This document shows positions 47,860 to 56,719 of a stretch of 64,000 nucleotides of DNA, one piece after another (the first letter of the stretch is position 1; each line of letters starts with the position of its first letter). Position numbers and translations under genes: made by a program. The stretch comes from Sphaerotilus montanus (GTDB lineage Bacteria > Pseudomonadota > Gammaproteobacteria > Burkholderiales > Burkholderiaceae_C). The notes below the pieces were generated by a model that saw nothing but the letters and a program-made list of their open reading frames with translations, searched no databases and was not told the DNA's origin. The stretch covers positions 3,906,001-3,970,000 of the forward strand of contig NZ_JACCFH010000001.1 in NCBI RefSeq assembly GCF_013410775.1, in the 5' to 3' direction.

Positions 47860-48846
47860 TCAGAAGCGGTGGCGCACGCCCAGCGCGTAGCCCAGGCCGG
47901 TGGACAGGCCGGCCACATGGTCGCGCATGGCGACGGCGTACACGTCCGTGCGCTTGCTGAGGTTGTGGTCATAGCCCAGCGACAGCGTGTCGCGCTTCGC
48001 GCCCGTGTCCGGCTTGATCTGGCCCCATTGCGCCAGCACGGCACCCGCGCCCACCGGGACCTTGGCGCCGATTTCGGTGATGCGGTACTGGTTGACGACC
48101 GTCTCGTTCTTCACCCGGCCGTACTGGCCGAACAGCTTGGCGGCACCGAAGTCATAGCTGCCGCCGAGTTGCCAGGTGCGGGTGTCGGCCACTGCGGCGG
48201 TGCCGTCCTTCTTGACGCTCTGCAGGGTCACGGTCGCAGCGACCGGACCGTCGGCGTAGCCGGCGTTCATGCCCCAGTTGCGGCCGTTGCTGCCTTCGGC
48301 GAGGGCACCGATCAGCCCGAAGCTGAAACCGCCCCAGCGCGGGCTCGTGTACAGGATGGAGTCGCTCCAGCCGGTGTCGCCCGTGACCGTGCCGCTGGTG
48401 AAGAAGTGGCGGATGCTGGGCGAGTAGCCGAAGGAGTCACCGAAGGCGTTCATCCGCAGGGTCGCGACGAACAGCGGCGTGGTGTTGCGGCCGAGGGTCA
48501 CCGTGCCGGCGGCCTTGCTGGACAGACCGACGTGGGCGGTGCGGGCCCAGAACGTGTCGCCGCCGAACCGGCCGGCCTCGCCGGTATCCGCACGCAGGAA
48601 GTGCTCCATCTTGACCACGGCGGACAGGCCGCTGCCCAGGTCTTCGGTGGCGCTGAAGCCCAGGTAGCTCGTGGTCATCTTGCCGCTGTCGACGTCGCGC
48701 AACCGGGTGCCGCCGGGGGCCTTGTTCGAGCCGATGCTGAGGTCGATGAGGCCGTACAGGTTCACGGTCGACTGGGCCGAGGCGGTCGTGGTGCCACACA
48801 GCAAGGCGGCACTGGCGATCGTGGTGCGGAGCAGGAAATGGTTCAT
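47860..48846 (-). CDS. Gram-negative general porin
   Basis: The 328-aa protein has a Sec signal peptide (MNHFLLRTTIASAALLCGTTTASA) and a beta-barrel sequence starting QSTVNLYGLIDLSIG and ending with the typical terminal Phe (YALGVRHRF). It forms outer-membrane pores. Its place between uraH and puuD suggests a purine-related uptake channel, an inference. Confidence 0.9.
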   Translation of the reverse strand: MNHFLLRTTIASAALLCGTTTASAQSTVNLYGLIDLSIGSNKAPGGTRLRDVDSGKMTTSYLGFSATEDLGSGLSAVVKMEHFLRADTGEAGRFGGDTFWARTAHVGLSSKAAGTVTLGRNTTPLFVATLRMNAFGDSFGYSPSIRHFFTSGTVTGDTGWSDSILYTSPRWGGFSFGLIGALAEGSNGRNWGMNAGYADGPVAATVTLQSVKKDGTAAVADTRTWQLGGSYDFGAAKLFGQYGRVKNETVVNQYRITEIGAKVPVGAGAVLAQWGQIKPDTGAKRDTLSLGYDHNLSKRTDVYAVAMRDHVAGLSTGLGYALGVRHRF

Positions 48847-48937
48847 TCGGGGCTTTCTGAGAGGGTCAAGGCTGAAGACAGGGCAATCCGGTGTCCCGGC
48901 TGCCTACGCAAACACCGTGCCTGCACATGTTTCTGGT

Positions 48938-49294
48938 TCAGGAACCCCGGTAGGTCGAATACGCCCAGGGACTGGCCAGCAGCGGCACGTGGTAGTGCCC
49001 GGCCGCGTCGGCGATGCCGAAGTCGATCGGCACCTCGTCAAGGAAGGCCGGCTCCGGCAGCACCACGCCCCGCGCCCGGAAATACGCCGCCACCGCGAAC
49101 ACCAGCCGGTAGCGGCCGACGGCCATCTCCTGCGCGTTCAGCAGCGGGCCGCCGTCGTTGCGGCCGTCGTGGTTCAGCTGCAGGGTCTTGACCGTCTCGA
49201 CGCGGTCGGCATGCACACGCTCCAGGCGCACGGCCATGCCGGCGGCGGGGCAGCCGTTCATCGTGTCGAGTACGTGGGTGCTGAGGTGGCCCAT
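48938..49294 (-). CDS. uraH: 5-hydroxyisourate hydrolase (transthyretin-like)
   Basis: From ATG 49294 the product is 118 aa with N-terminal GHLSTHVLDT, conserved Arg in RYRLVF region and the C-terminal YRGS that defines HIU hydrolases over transthyretin. It hydrolyses 5-hydroxyisourate to OHCU. No signal peptide, so cytoplasmic. First gene of the leftward urate operon, divergent from puuE. Confidence 0.95.
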   Translation of the reverse strand: MGHLSTHVLDTMNGCPAAGMAVRLERVHADRVETVKTLQLNHDGRNDGGPLLNAQEMAVGRYRLVFAVAAYFRARGVVLPEPAFLDEVPIDFGIADAAGHYHVPLLASPWAYSTYRGS

Positions 49295-49340
49295 GCGTGT
49301 CCTTTCGAGGCAGTAGGTGAGGGTATTTGCAGTGGCGGGC

Positions 49341-49356
49341 AAAGTGTATACACTTT
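49341..49356. promoter_or_regulatory. Operator palindrome between uraH and puuE
   Basis: The perfect 16-bp palindrome AAAGTGTATACACTTT lies in the 88-bp divergent intergenic region, about 46 bases from uraH and 26 bases from puuE. The shared TGTATACA core with 47797-47806 makes a common urate-responsive repressor or activator likely. Confidence 0.75.
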
Positions 49357-49382
49357 GGAATACACGTCAACCCGCTGCCGCC

Positions 49383-50336
49383 ATGAACACTGCCATGCCC
49401 CGCTATCCCCGCGACCTGATCGGCTACGGCCGCAATCCACCGCACGCGCAGTGGCCGGGGCAGGCCCGGGTCGCCGTGCAGTTCGTGCTGAACTACGAGG
49501 AGGGCGGCGAGAACTCGGTGCTGCACGGCGACGCCGGCAGCGAGCAGTTCCTCTCCGAGATGTTCAACCCGCCCGCGTTCCCGGCGCGCCACCTGAGCAT
49601 GGAGGGCATCTACGAATACGGCTCGCGCGTCGGCGTCTGGCGCATCCTGCGGGAGTTCGAGCGGCGCGGCCTGCCGCTGACGATCTTCGGCGTGTCCAGC
49701 GCGCTGCAGCGTTCGCCCGAGGTGACGGCGGCCTTCCGCGAGCTGGGCCACGAGATCGCCTGCCACGGCCTGAAGTGGATCCACTACCAGAACATCGACG
49801 AGGCCACCGAGCGCGCCCACCTGGACGAGGCGATGGCGATCATCGAGCGGCTGACCGGCGAGCGCGCGCTCGGCTGGTACACCGGCCGCGACAGCCCCAA
49901 CACGCGCCGCCTCGTCGCCGACCACGGTGGCTTCGCCTACGACAGCGACTACTACGGCGACGACCTGCCGTTCTGGCTGCAGGTGAAGAAGACCGACGGC
50001 GCACTCGCCCCGCACCTTGTCGTGCCCTACACGCTGGACTGCAACGACATGCGCTTTGCGCTGCCGCAGGGCTACAGCCACGGCGACGAGTTCTTCGAGT
50101 ACCTGCGCGACGCCTTCGATGTCCACTACGCGGAAGGCGACGAACGGCCCTCGATGATGAGCATCGGCATGCACTGCCGCATCCTCGGGCGACCGGGCCG
50201 GATGCTGGCGCTGCAGCGCTTCCTGGACCACGTGCAGCAGCACGACCGGGTCTGGGTGTGCCGCCGCATCGACATCGCCCGCCACTGGCAGCAGACCCAC
50301 CCCTTCAACGCCGACACCGCCTTCGTGTGGGAATGA
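49383..50336 (+). CDS. puuE: Allantoinase PuuE (polysaccharide-deacetylase type)
   Basis: A 317-aa protein from ATG 49383 (MNTAMPRYPRDLIGYGRNPP). It has the NodB-like fold of PuuE, with LNYEEGGENS, GHEIACHGLKWIHY and MSIGMHCRILGRPGR typical of the family. It opens the hydantoin ring of allantoin to allantoate. Four bases separate it from the next gene. Confidence 0.93.
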   Translation: MNTAMPRYPRDLIGYGRNPPHAQWPGQARVAVQFVLNYEEGGENSVLHGDAGSEQFLSEMFNPPAFPARHLSMEGIYEYGSRVGVWRILREFERRGLPLTIFGVSSALQRSPEVTAAFRELGHEIACHGLKWIHYQNIDEATERAHLDEAMAIIERLTGERALGWYTGRDSPNTRRLVADHGGFAYDSDYYGDDLPFWLQVKKTDGALAPHLVVPYTLDCNDMRFALPQGYSHGDEFFEYLRDAFDVHYAEGDERPSMMSIGMHCRILGRPGRMLALQRFLDHVQQHDRVWVCRRIDIARHWQQTHPFNADTAFVWE

Positions 50337-50340
50337 CGCC

Positions 50341-52125
50341 ATGTCCTTGACGATCGACCAACTCAACGCCGCTACCCCCGACGCCTTCGTCGCGCTGCTG
50401 GACGGCACCTACGAGCACTCGCCGTGGATCGCCGAACGCGCCGCCGCGCTGCGTCCGTTCACGAGCCTCGCGCACCTGAAACACGCCCTCGTCACCGTGG
50501 TGCGCGCGGCCGGCGAGGCGCCGCAGCTGGCGCTCATCCGCGCCCACCCGGAACTCGCGGGCAAGGCGATGGTGTCGAAGACGCTCACCGCCGAGTCCAC
50601 CAACGAACAGGGCAAAGCGGGCCTCACCGACTGCACGCCCGCCGAGTTCGCGCACTTGCAGCAACTCAACGCCGACTACAACGCCAAGTTCGGCTTCCCG
50701 TTCATCCTCGCCGTGCGCGGCCCGCGCGGGCTGGGGCTGAACCGCCACCAGATCATCGCCACCTTCGAGCGCCGGCTGCACGGCACGCGCGAGTTCGAGT
50801 TCGCCGAGTGCCTGCGCAACATCCACCGCATCGCCGAGATCCGGCTGGGCGAGAAGTTTGCCGAGGTGCCGGTGCAGGGCAACCTGGTCTGGGACTGGGC
50901 CGAAGCGCTGGCCGCCCACAGCGAACCCGGTTACGCCGAGCGCGGCGAACTGACCGTCACCTACCTGACCGACGCGCACCGCGCCTGTGCACAGCAGCTG
51001 CAGGCGTGGATGACCGAGTGCGGCTTCGACGAGGTCGGCATCGATGCGGTCGGCAACGTGGTCGGCGTGTACCACGGCAGCGATCCGGCTGCACCGCGCC
51101 TGCTCACCGGCAGCCACTACGACACCGTGCGCAACGGTGGCAAGTACGACGGCCGGCTGGGCATCCTCGTGCCGATGGCCTGCGTGCGCCAGCTGCACCA
51201 GGCGGGGCGGCGGCTGCCGTTTGGGTTCGAGGTGGTCGGCTTCGCGGAAGAAGAGGGCCAGCGCTACAAGGCCACCTTCCTCGGCTCCGGTGCGCTGATC
51301 GGCCAGTTCAACCCCGCGTGGCTCGACCAGCAGGATGCGGACGGCGTCACCATGCGCGCCGCGATGCAGGCGGCCGGGCTGCCCGCGACGCTGGAGGCCA
51401 TCGCTGCGCTGCGCCGCGACCCGGCGCGTTACCTCGGCTTCGTCGAGGTCCACATCGAACAGGGTCCGGTGCTCGACGACCTTGACCTGCCGCTGGGCGT
51501 GGTCACCTCGATCAACGGCAGCGCGCGCTACCTCGGCGAGTTCACGGGTGTGGCCAGCCACGCCGGCACCACGCCGATGAACCGCCGCCGCGACGCCGCC
51601 ACCGCGACCGCCGAGCTGGCGCTGTACGCCGAGGCGCGCGCGTCGGCCGACGAAGGCTCGGTCGCGACCGTCGGCATGCTGGCGGTGCCGCAAGGCTCGG
51701 TCAACGTCGTCCCCGCACGCTGCCAGTTCAGCCTCGACCTGCGTGCCCCGACCAACGCGCAGCGCAACGCCCTGGTGGCCGACATCAAGCACCAGAGCGA
51801 GCGCATCGCCGAGCGGCGCCGCGTGCAGTTGCGGCTGGAGGAAACCATGGTCGCCTCGGCCGCGCCGTCCGCCGCCGCGTGGCAGGCGCGCTGGGAAGCC
51901 GCTGTGCGCGCGCAGGGCCTGCCGGTCTTCCACCTCCCCAGCGGCGCCGGCCACGACGCGATGAAGCTGCACGAGCACATGCCCCAGGCCATGCTCTTCA
52001 TGCGCGGCGGCAACGCCGGCATCAGCCACAACCCGCTCGAATCCATCAGCAACGACGACACCGAGCTGTGCGTGCGCGCCTTCGCCCACCTGCTCGAACA
52101 ACTCAATCAGGAGCACTCCGCATGA
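50341..52125 (+). CDS. Fusion of OHCU decarboxylase and allantoate amidohydrolase
   Basis: A 594-aa two-domain protein. Residues about 1-165 are UraD-like (conserved His in RAHPELAGK, FILAVRG) converting OHCU to allantoin. Residues about 175-594 are an AllC/M20-type metal amidohydrolase (GSHYDTVRNGGKYDG, FAEEEGQRY, GVASHAGTTPM) cleaving allantoate. One polypeptide thus handles two steps on either side of PuuE. The stop overlaps the M20 gene's ATG. Confidence 0.92.
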   Translation: MSLTIDQLNAATPDAFVALLDGTYEHSPWIAERAAALRPFTSLAHLKHALVTVVRAAGEAPQLALIRAHPELAGKAMVSKTLTAESTNEQGKAGLTDCTPAEFAHLQQLNADYNAKFGFPFILAVRGPRGLGLNRHQIIATFERRLHGTREFEFAECLRNIHRIAEIRLGEKFAEVPVQGNLVWDWAEALAAHSEPGYAERGELTVTYLTDAHRACAQQLQAWMTECGFDEVGIDAVGNVVGVYHGSDPAAPRLLTGSHYDTVRNGGKYDGRLGILVPMACVRQLHQAGRRLPFGFEVVGFAEEEGQRYKATFLGSGALIGQFNPAWLDQQDADGVTMRAAMQAAGLPATLEAIAALRRDPARYLGFVEVHIEQGPVLDDLDLPLGVVTSINGSARYLGEFTGVASHAGTTPMNRRRDAATATAELALYAEARASADEGSVATVGMLAVPQGSVNVVPARCQFSLDLRAPTNAQRNALVADIKHQSERIAERRRVQLRLEETMVASAAPSAAAWQARWEAAVRAQGLPVFHLPSGAGHDAMKLHEHMPQAMLFMRGGNAGISHNPLESISNDDTELCVRAFAHLLEQLNQEHSA

Positions 52126-53381
52126 CCCACCCCGCCGACACCGACCGCTTCGCCCAGCTCGACGCCTGGATCGACGCCCATTTCGATGACGAGGTGCGCT
52201 TCCTGCAAGCGCTGGTGCAGGTGCCCACCGACACCCCGCCCGGCAACAACGCCCCGCACGCCGAGCGCACGGCCGAGCTGCTGGCCGGCTTCGGGTTCGA
52301 CGCAGAAAAGCACGCGGTCCCCGAGCAGGAAGTCCGCGACTACGGGCTGGAGTCGATCACCAACCTGATCGTGCGCCGCGCCTACGACGCCGGCGGCCCG
52401 GTCATCGCGCTGAACGCCCACGGCGACGTGGTCCCGCCCGGCGAAGGCTGGACCCACGACCCCTATGGCGGCGAGATCGTGGACGGCAAGCTCTACGGCC
52501 GCGCCTCCGCCGTGAGCAAGTGCGACTTCGCGACCTTCACGTTCGCCACCCGCGCCATCGAAGCGCTGCGGGCGCAGGGCGTGGCGCTGAAGGGCGGGGT
52601 GGAACTGCACTTCACCTACGATGAGGAATTCGGCGGCGAACTCGGCCCGGGCTGGCTGCTGAAACACGGTCTGACGAAACCGGATTACGAGATCGCGGCG
52701 GGCTTCAGCTACCAGATCGTCACGGCGCACAACGGCTGCCTGCAGATGGAGGTCACCGTCCACGGCGTGATGGCGCACGCGGCGATCCCGGAGAGCGGCG
52801 TTGATGCGCTGCAGGGGGCGGTGGCGATCCTGAACGCGCTGTACGCGGAAAACGCCCGCTACAAGGCGACGATCCGCTCCAAGGTGCCGGGCATCGACTA
52901 CCCGTACATCAACGTCGGCCTGATCCAGGGCGGCACCAACACCAACGTCATCCCCGGCAAGGTGGTGCTCAAGCTCGACCGTCGCATGATCCCCGAGGAA
53001 AACTCGGCCGAGGTCGAAGCCGACATCCGCCGCGTCATCACCGAGGCCGCGGCGACCCGGCCGGGCGTGTCGGTGGACATCCGCCGCCTGCTGATGGCCC
53101 ATTCGCTGCAGCCGCTGCCGGGCAACCAGCCGCTGGTGGATGCGCTGTCGAAGCATGGCGCCGCGGTCTTCGGCGAGGAAATCCCGGTGTCGGGCACGCC
53201 GCTCTACACCGACGTGCGCCTGTACTGCGAGCGCGGCATTCCGGCGGTGATCTACGGCGCCGGGCCGCGCACGGTGCGTGAGTCCAACGCCAAGCGGGCC
53301 GACGAGCATCTGGTGCTGGAAGACCTGCGCCGGGCGACCAAGGTGGTGGGGCGGACCTTGCTGGAGATGCTGGGCGGCTGA
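52122..53381 (+). CDS. M20-family metallo-amidohydrolase/peptidase
   Basis: The 419-aa protein has M20 metal-site features (LNAHGDVVPPGEG, YDEEFGGELG, AHAAIPE). It is coupled to the UraD-AllC gene by ATGA and thus belongs to the urate operon. It could act on ureidoglycine, ureidoglycolate or another N-acyl/carbamoyl intermediate; substrate unproven. Confidence 0.8.
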   Translation: MTHPADTDRFAQLDAWIDAHFDDEVRFLQALVQVPTDTPPGNNAPHAERTAELLAGFGFDAEKHAVPEQEVRDYGLESITNLIVRRAYDAGGPVIALNAHGDVVPPGEGWTHDPYGGEIVDGKLYGRASAVSKCDFATFTFATRAIEALRAQGVALKGGVELHFTYDEEFGGELGPGWLLKHGLTKPDYEIAAGFSYQIVTAHNGCLQMEVTVHGVMAHAAIPESGVDALQGAVAILNALYAENARYKATIRSKVPGIDYPYINVGLIQGGTNTNVIPGKVVLKLDRRMIPEENSAEVEADIRRVITEAAATRPGVSVDIRRLLMAHSLQPLPGNQPLVDALSKHGAAVFGEEIPVSGTPLYTDVRLYCERGIPAVIYGAGPRTVRESNAKRADEHLVLEDLRRATKVVGRTLLEMLGG

Positions 53382-53400
53382 TGTGATCGCCCGGACCGGT

Positions 53401-53724
53401 TCAGTTCACCACCACCGTGACGCTGAACTGGTCGATCGCCTGGTTCGGTGGATCCCACGGCCGGCGCAACTGCAGGCGGATGGGCTGGCTGCCCGGCGCC
53501 TGCGCGACGAAGTGCAGGAGGCGCATCCCGCTGCAGCCCATGAGGCCACCCGTCGCCGCGACATGTTCCGAGTGCTGCAGGGCCAGCACGGGTCCGCTCT
53601 CCGCGGCGATGTCCCAGTTGTAGCCGGTGCTCAGGTTTTCCTCGATCCGCAGGACGATCGCATCGCCCGTCTGGACGGTGATCGTTCGACCCTGATCGTT
53701 GCGCGTGACTACCCTGTCCGACAT
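53401..53724 (-). CDS. Chagasin-like (I42) cysteine protease inhibitor
   Basis: A 107-aa protein from ATG 53724. It has chagasin loops: LSTGYNWDI (the NPTTGY-type loop, residues about 31-39), a glycine loop around ATGGLMGCSG, and LRRPWDPPN (the RPW loop). This family blocks papain-like proteases. The gene follows the papain-like gene by 91 bp on the same strand, so it probably restrains that protease. No signal peptide. Confidence 0.85.
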   Translation of the reverse strand: MSDRVVTRNDQGRTITVQTGDAIVLRIEENLSTGYNWDIAAESGPVLALQHSEHVAATGGLMGCSGMRLLHFVAQAPGSQPIRLQLRRPWDPPNQAIDQFSVTVVVN

Positions 53725-53815
53725 GGATCCTCCTTCGACGCGGGCCGGCCAGTGTCTGGCGCAGCCCGCATGTGACCGTCCCGGCCGCCACCGCCTGGGC
53801 GGTGGCACGGCTCCG

Positions 53816-55264
53816 TCAGTCGGAACCGCTGGAGCGCGCGATGGTGATGTGCTGATCCGGCGTGCCTCCAGCAACCGCCATCATCGCCGTCTCGCCTTCG
53901 GCCATCATGCCGACCAGTCCGCCCGCCGCGGACTGCAGTTTGCCACCCATCGAGCAGGGCACGGCCGTTACCGTCAGCGTTCCGGAATCGAAACCGATGG
54001 TGTAGCCGCTCAGCCAGATCTTCCAGTAGAACGTGTAGGTTCCGGCAGGCAGCTTGGCCGCATAGGTGCTGTGGACCGGGACATTCTGATTGGCGGCCAG
54101 GAAGGTACCCTTGCGCAGCGATGCCGTGAACATCACGCCAGCCCCTTCCGCCGAGTACAGACCGGTCGTGAAGGACTGCGGCGCTGCGCCCTTGGCGACA
54201 AATGCCGAAGAATCCGCCACGACCGAGACATGCATCTCCCGGGTCAGCGTGAAGGTCACGGACGCCACGTTGGCATTCGCGGAGAACTGCTTGCTGGTAT
54301 TGCCCCAGTAGAACTCGTCGTAGGTCATCAGGCTCGGCCCGTCCTTGCACACGGGGGGCTGTGCCGCCTTGGCCTGGACCCACGTGGCGCCATAACCGAC
54401 CTTGTTGCAGCCATAGGCAATCCACATGTAGCCGGATTCTCCCCAGCCGGTCCCCCAGGAGTTCTTGATCCGCCACGCCTGCTTGCTGTCGTCCCAGCCC
54501 ACCAGCGTGATGGCATGGTTGATGTCGGCGCTGGAACTCTCGTTGAAGACGCCGCTCTTGTAGGCCTGGAACGCAGGTGTCACCGCGACGGCGACACCCA
54601 GCGGACCGTAGTTGCACAGGGCCCGCTTCAACTCGGCGACCGACGGGATCTGCACACCGCTGTTGACGTATGCCCAGACTGCCGCCTTGTAGGGGCGCGT
54701 GGCGCCGGTGTCGCACGCCTTCTTCACCGCGCCGTAGGGGTAGTTGGATTCTTCCGCCGATCCGGTCTTGACCAGATAGTCATAGGCCCACCAACCCCCG
54801 GCACAACTGCCAGCGCCGCTGCAATCCAGCGTGTCCTGCTCCGACGAGTTGATCAGGGCATTGTTCAGGATGGCGTAGCTGCCTTCGAACGCGCCGTGCG
54901 TGCCGAACGCCCAGCAACTGCCGCAACCGCCCTGGTCCTTGACGGGTGTGACCTTGCCCTGGTCGGCCCAGCTGAATCTGGCGGCGGTGGCCACGCAATT
55001 CCCCAGTGCGGTCTGTCCGGGTTGTTCGAGGGCCCTGGCGAGGGTATTTTGCTGTTGGGCCTTCTCCAGCCAGTCCGTGGGCGGTTTCATGCCGGTGATC
55101 TGACCGATGGCGAAGTCCATCGCTGCGGTATATCCCACCTCGAAGGACCATTGTTTCGTTGCCGCTTCACCGCGCAGTGCGGCGAGGGCAGACCGGATTT
55201 CGTCGGACGCGCCCACTTCTCTTCTGGCGTAATCGGTGGATGGTGTGATTGATGATTTGGTCAT
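53816..55264 (-). CDS. Papain-like (C1A) cysteine protease with C-terminal domain
   Basis: A 482-aa protein. Active residues are Gln111, Cys117 in QGGCGSCWAF, His250 in INHAITLVGW and Asn268 in KNSWGTGWGESGY, i.e. complete and expected to be active. The first 95 residues carry no signal peptide and no ERFNIN prodomain motif. A roughly 180-residue beta-rich domain follows from about residue 300 (FTLTREMHVSVVADSS). Export by a non-Sec route or a cytoplasmic role is possible. The Crp/FNR-like palindrome at 55417 lies upstream. Confidence 0.9.
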   Translation of the reverse strand: MTKSSITPSTDYARREVGASDEIRSALAALRGEAATKQWSFEVGYTAAMDFAIGQITGMKPPTDWLEKAQQQNTLARALEQPGQTALGNCVATAARFSWADQGKVTPVKDQGGCGSCWAFGTHGAFEGSYAILNNALINSSEQDTLDCSGAGSCAGGWWAYDYLVKTGSAEESNYPYGAVKKACDTGATRPYKAAVWAYVNSGVQIPSVAELKRALCNYGPLGVAVAVTPAFQAYKSGVFNESSSADINHAITLVGWDDSKQAWRIKNSWGTGWGESGYMWIAYGCNKVGYGATWVQAKAAQPPVCKDGPSLMTYDEFYWGNTSKQFSANANVASVTFTLTREMHVSVVADSSAFVAKGAAPQSFTTGLYSAEGAGVMFTASLRKGTFLAANQNVPVHSTYAAKLPAGTYTFYWKIWLSGYTIGFDSGTLTVTAVPCSMGGKLQSAAGGLVGMMAEGETAMMAVAGGTPDQHITIARSSGSD

Positions 55265-55530
55265 TGGTCGCTCGTTGCATGTGGTTGAAAATGTTGAACG
55301 TCTGCATCCTGATATTCATCCGGGCTGGTTGCAGCCACTGTGTCCATGGGTAATTTTCATGGGGGCTGGAAAATCCGATGCAGAAGCTCAATGTATTTCA
55401 AGCGGTCCATGGTGCGTTGAGTGAACTCAATTGACGCGATGCCCTGAAAAATGCCCGAGAAAATGGCAGGCGCACATTTACAGAGTTTCTGGAAAATCGG
55501 TCTGCCTGCAGTTCGCCGCGGATTTCCGGA
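55265..55530. other. Intergenic region with papain-gene promoter
   Basis: 266 bp. It contains the palindrome at 55417-55430 and a TACATT -10-like hexamer (55390-55395, minus strand) 31 bp away, which together look like an activated promoter for the protease gene. Nothing else recognised. Confidence 0.5.
55417..55430 (-). promoter_or_regulatory. Crp/FNR-like palindrome upstream of the protease gene
   Basis: TTGAGTGAACTCAA, 14 bp with perfect 6-bp arms. It has the length and TTGA-N6-TCAA layout of Crp/FNR-family sites. The centre lies 31 bp from a minus-strand TACATT, the spacing of class II activation (site near -41.5). Confidence 0.6.
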
Positions 55531-56421
55531 TCAAGGCGGCCCCACCGCTACGAACCGGCGCCAGTGCCGGACCAGCGCCGGCAGATCCTGCGCCGTGGCG
55601 GCGCACAGATAACCCCGCGCGAACGCCGTGCTGCCCGCCAGCGCCGGCTCGCGCAGCGCGAGGTCGCGCAGCAGCAGGTCCGCGACCACGGCATCGTTGA
55701 GTCCCCCGAGCACGTCCAGCAGCGCCGCGAGGCGCCGCAGGAAGCGCCGGGTGTGTCCGGACGGCCGGACAGCCTGGAAGAACTCCGTGGCATAGCGCAG
55801 TTTCTTCGCGGCGATCCGCAGCCGGTGGCGTTCCTCGGACTGGTCGGGATGCAGGCGCTCGCCGATCTCGACCAGCCGCGCGTGGCGCCGGTGCAGCATC
55901 CGTGCGGCCCGCGGGCCGATGGGCTGGCGCAGGGCCCGCTGCAGCGCGTCGTCCGGCACGGCCTGCCAGGGCGCGGCCTGCAGCCAGGCGCTCAGGTCGC
56001 GCATCAGGCGGGCGCAGCGGGCTGATTTCACTGCCGAGGCGGCCAGTTGCCGCATGCCTTGGGCGTGGACGGCCGCGGCCTCCTGCAGGGCCGCGAGCCC
56101 GTCTTCCGGCGGACAGGTGGCGGCCAGGGCGGCCAGCGTGCCGCCCGCCAGCACATCGGCGTCGCGTGCCGCACCCAGCCGGACCCGCAGCCAGCGGAGT
56201 TCGGCCAGCAGGTTCGGCGGCACGGCGATCCACCGCCCGAACAGGCGCAGCGCCAGACGCAGCCGGCGCAGGCCGACGCGCATCTGGTGGACGCTTTCCG
56301 GCGCGTCGCCGCCGCGCACGCCCGCGGCGTGGTGCAGCAACTGCGCAAAACTGTCACGGACGATGGCCGCAAACGCCTGCTCGACCGTCATCCCGGTCTG
56401 CACGGTGTGGGTCGACGCCAT
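55531..56421 (-). CDS. CHAD-domain protein
   Basis: The 296-aa alpha-helical protein has conserved His of CHAD domains in SVHQMRVGLRRLR and RHRLRIAAKKLRYATEFF. CHAD proteins bind inorganic polyphosphate. Its ATG directly follows the stop codon of the mini-GroEL gene, so they are co-translated. Part of the operon that starts at 57214. Confidence 0.88.
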   Translation of the reverse strand: MASTHTVQTGMTVEQAFAAIVRDSFAQLLHHAAGVRGGDAPESVHQMRVGLRRLRLALRLFGRWIAVPPNLLAELRWLRVRLGAARDADVLAGGTLAALAATCPPEDGLAALQEAAAVHAQGMRQLAASAVKSARCARLMRDLSAWLQAAPWQAVPDDALQRALRQPIGPRAARMLHRRHARLVEIGERLHPDQSEERHRLRIAAKKLRYATEFFQAVRPSGHTRRFLRRLAALLDVLGGLNDAVVADLLLRDLALREPALAGSTAFARGYLCAATAQDLPALVRHWRRFVAVGPP

Positions 56422-56703
56422 CTAGAACTCCGGCTCCGCGCCCATCGGGGGCAGGCCCGCGGCGCCTGGTGCCTTGGCCACCGGGGCATTGGCGATCATG
56501 CGCCGCAGCGGCTCCTCCAGCGCCCGCGCGACGATGCGCAGCACGCCGGAGTTGACGATCTGCGGGGCGCCGAAGTCGCGGTCGAGGACCACGGTCCGGC
56601 CACGCGGGCCGAGCGTGAACTTCACCGCTTCGGCCAGCAACTCCACGCTGTGCAGCATGCGGGCGCGGGCCTCGTCGCGAAACAGCAGTTCCTTGGCAGC
56701 CAT
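56422..56703 (-). CDS. Miniature GroEL remnant (internal deletion)
   Basis: A 93-aa frame starting [20 protein letters not shown] and [23 protein letters not shown], clearly the first 50 residues of GroEL. It then jumps to [20 protein letters not shown], resembling the chaperonin segment near residue 420-435, and ends with a short [11 protein letters not shown] tail. The apical domain and most of the ATPase are missing, so it cannot be a working chaperonin. It may be a decayed copy or a selected small protein; it is in frame with its own stop and sits 16 bp after the neighbour gene. Confidence 0.75.
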   Translation of the reverse strand: MAAKELLFRDEARARMLHSVELLAEAVKFTLGPRGRTVVLDRDFGAPQIVNSGVLRIVARALEEPLRRMIANAPVAKAPGAAGLPPMGAEPEF

Positions 56704-56719
56704 GGCGGTGGATCCCGGG

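Noticed and set aside
53816-55264. Eukaryotic contamination explaining the papain-like gene
   Set aside because: Codon use, GC content, operon with an inhibitor and bacterial neighbours fit a native gene; papain-like proteases are known in bacteria.
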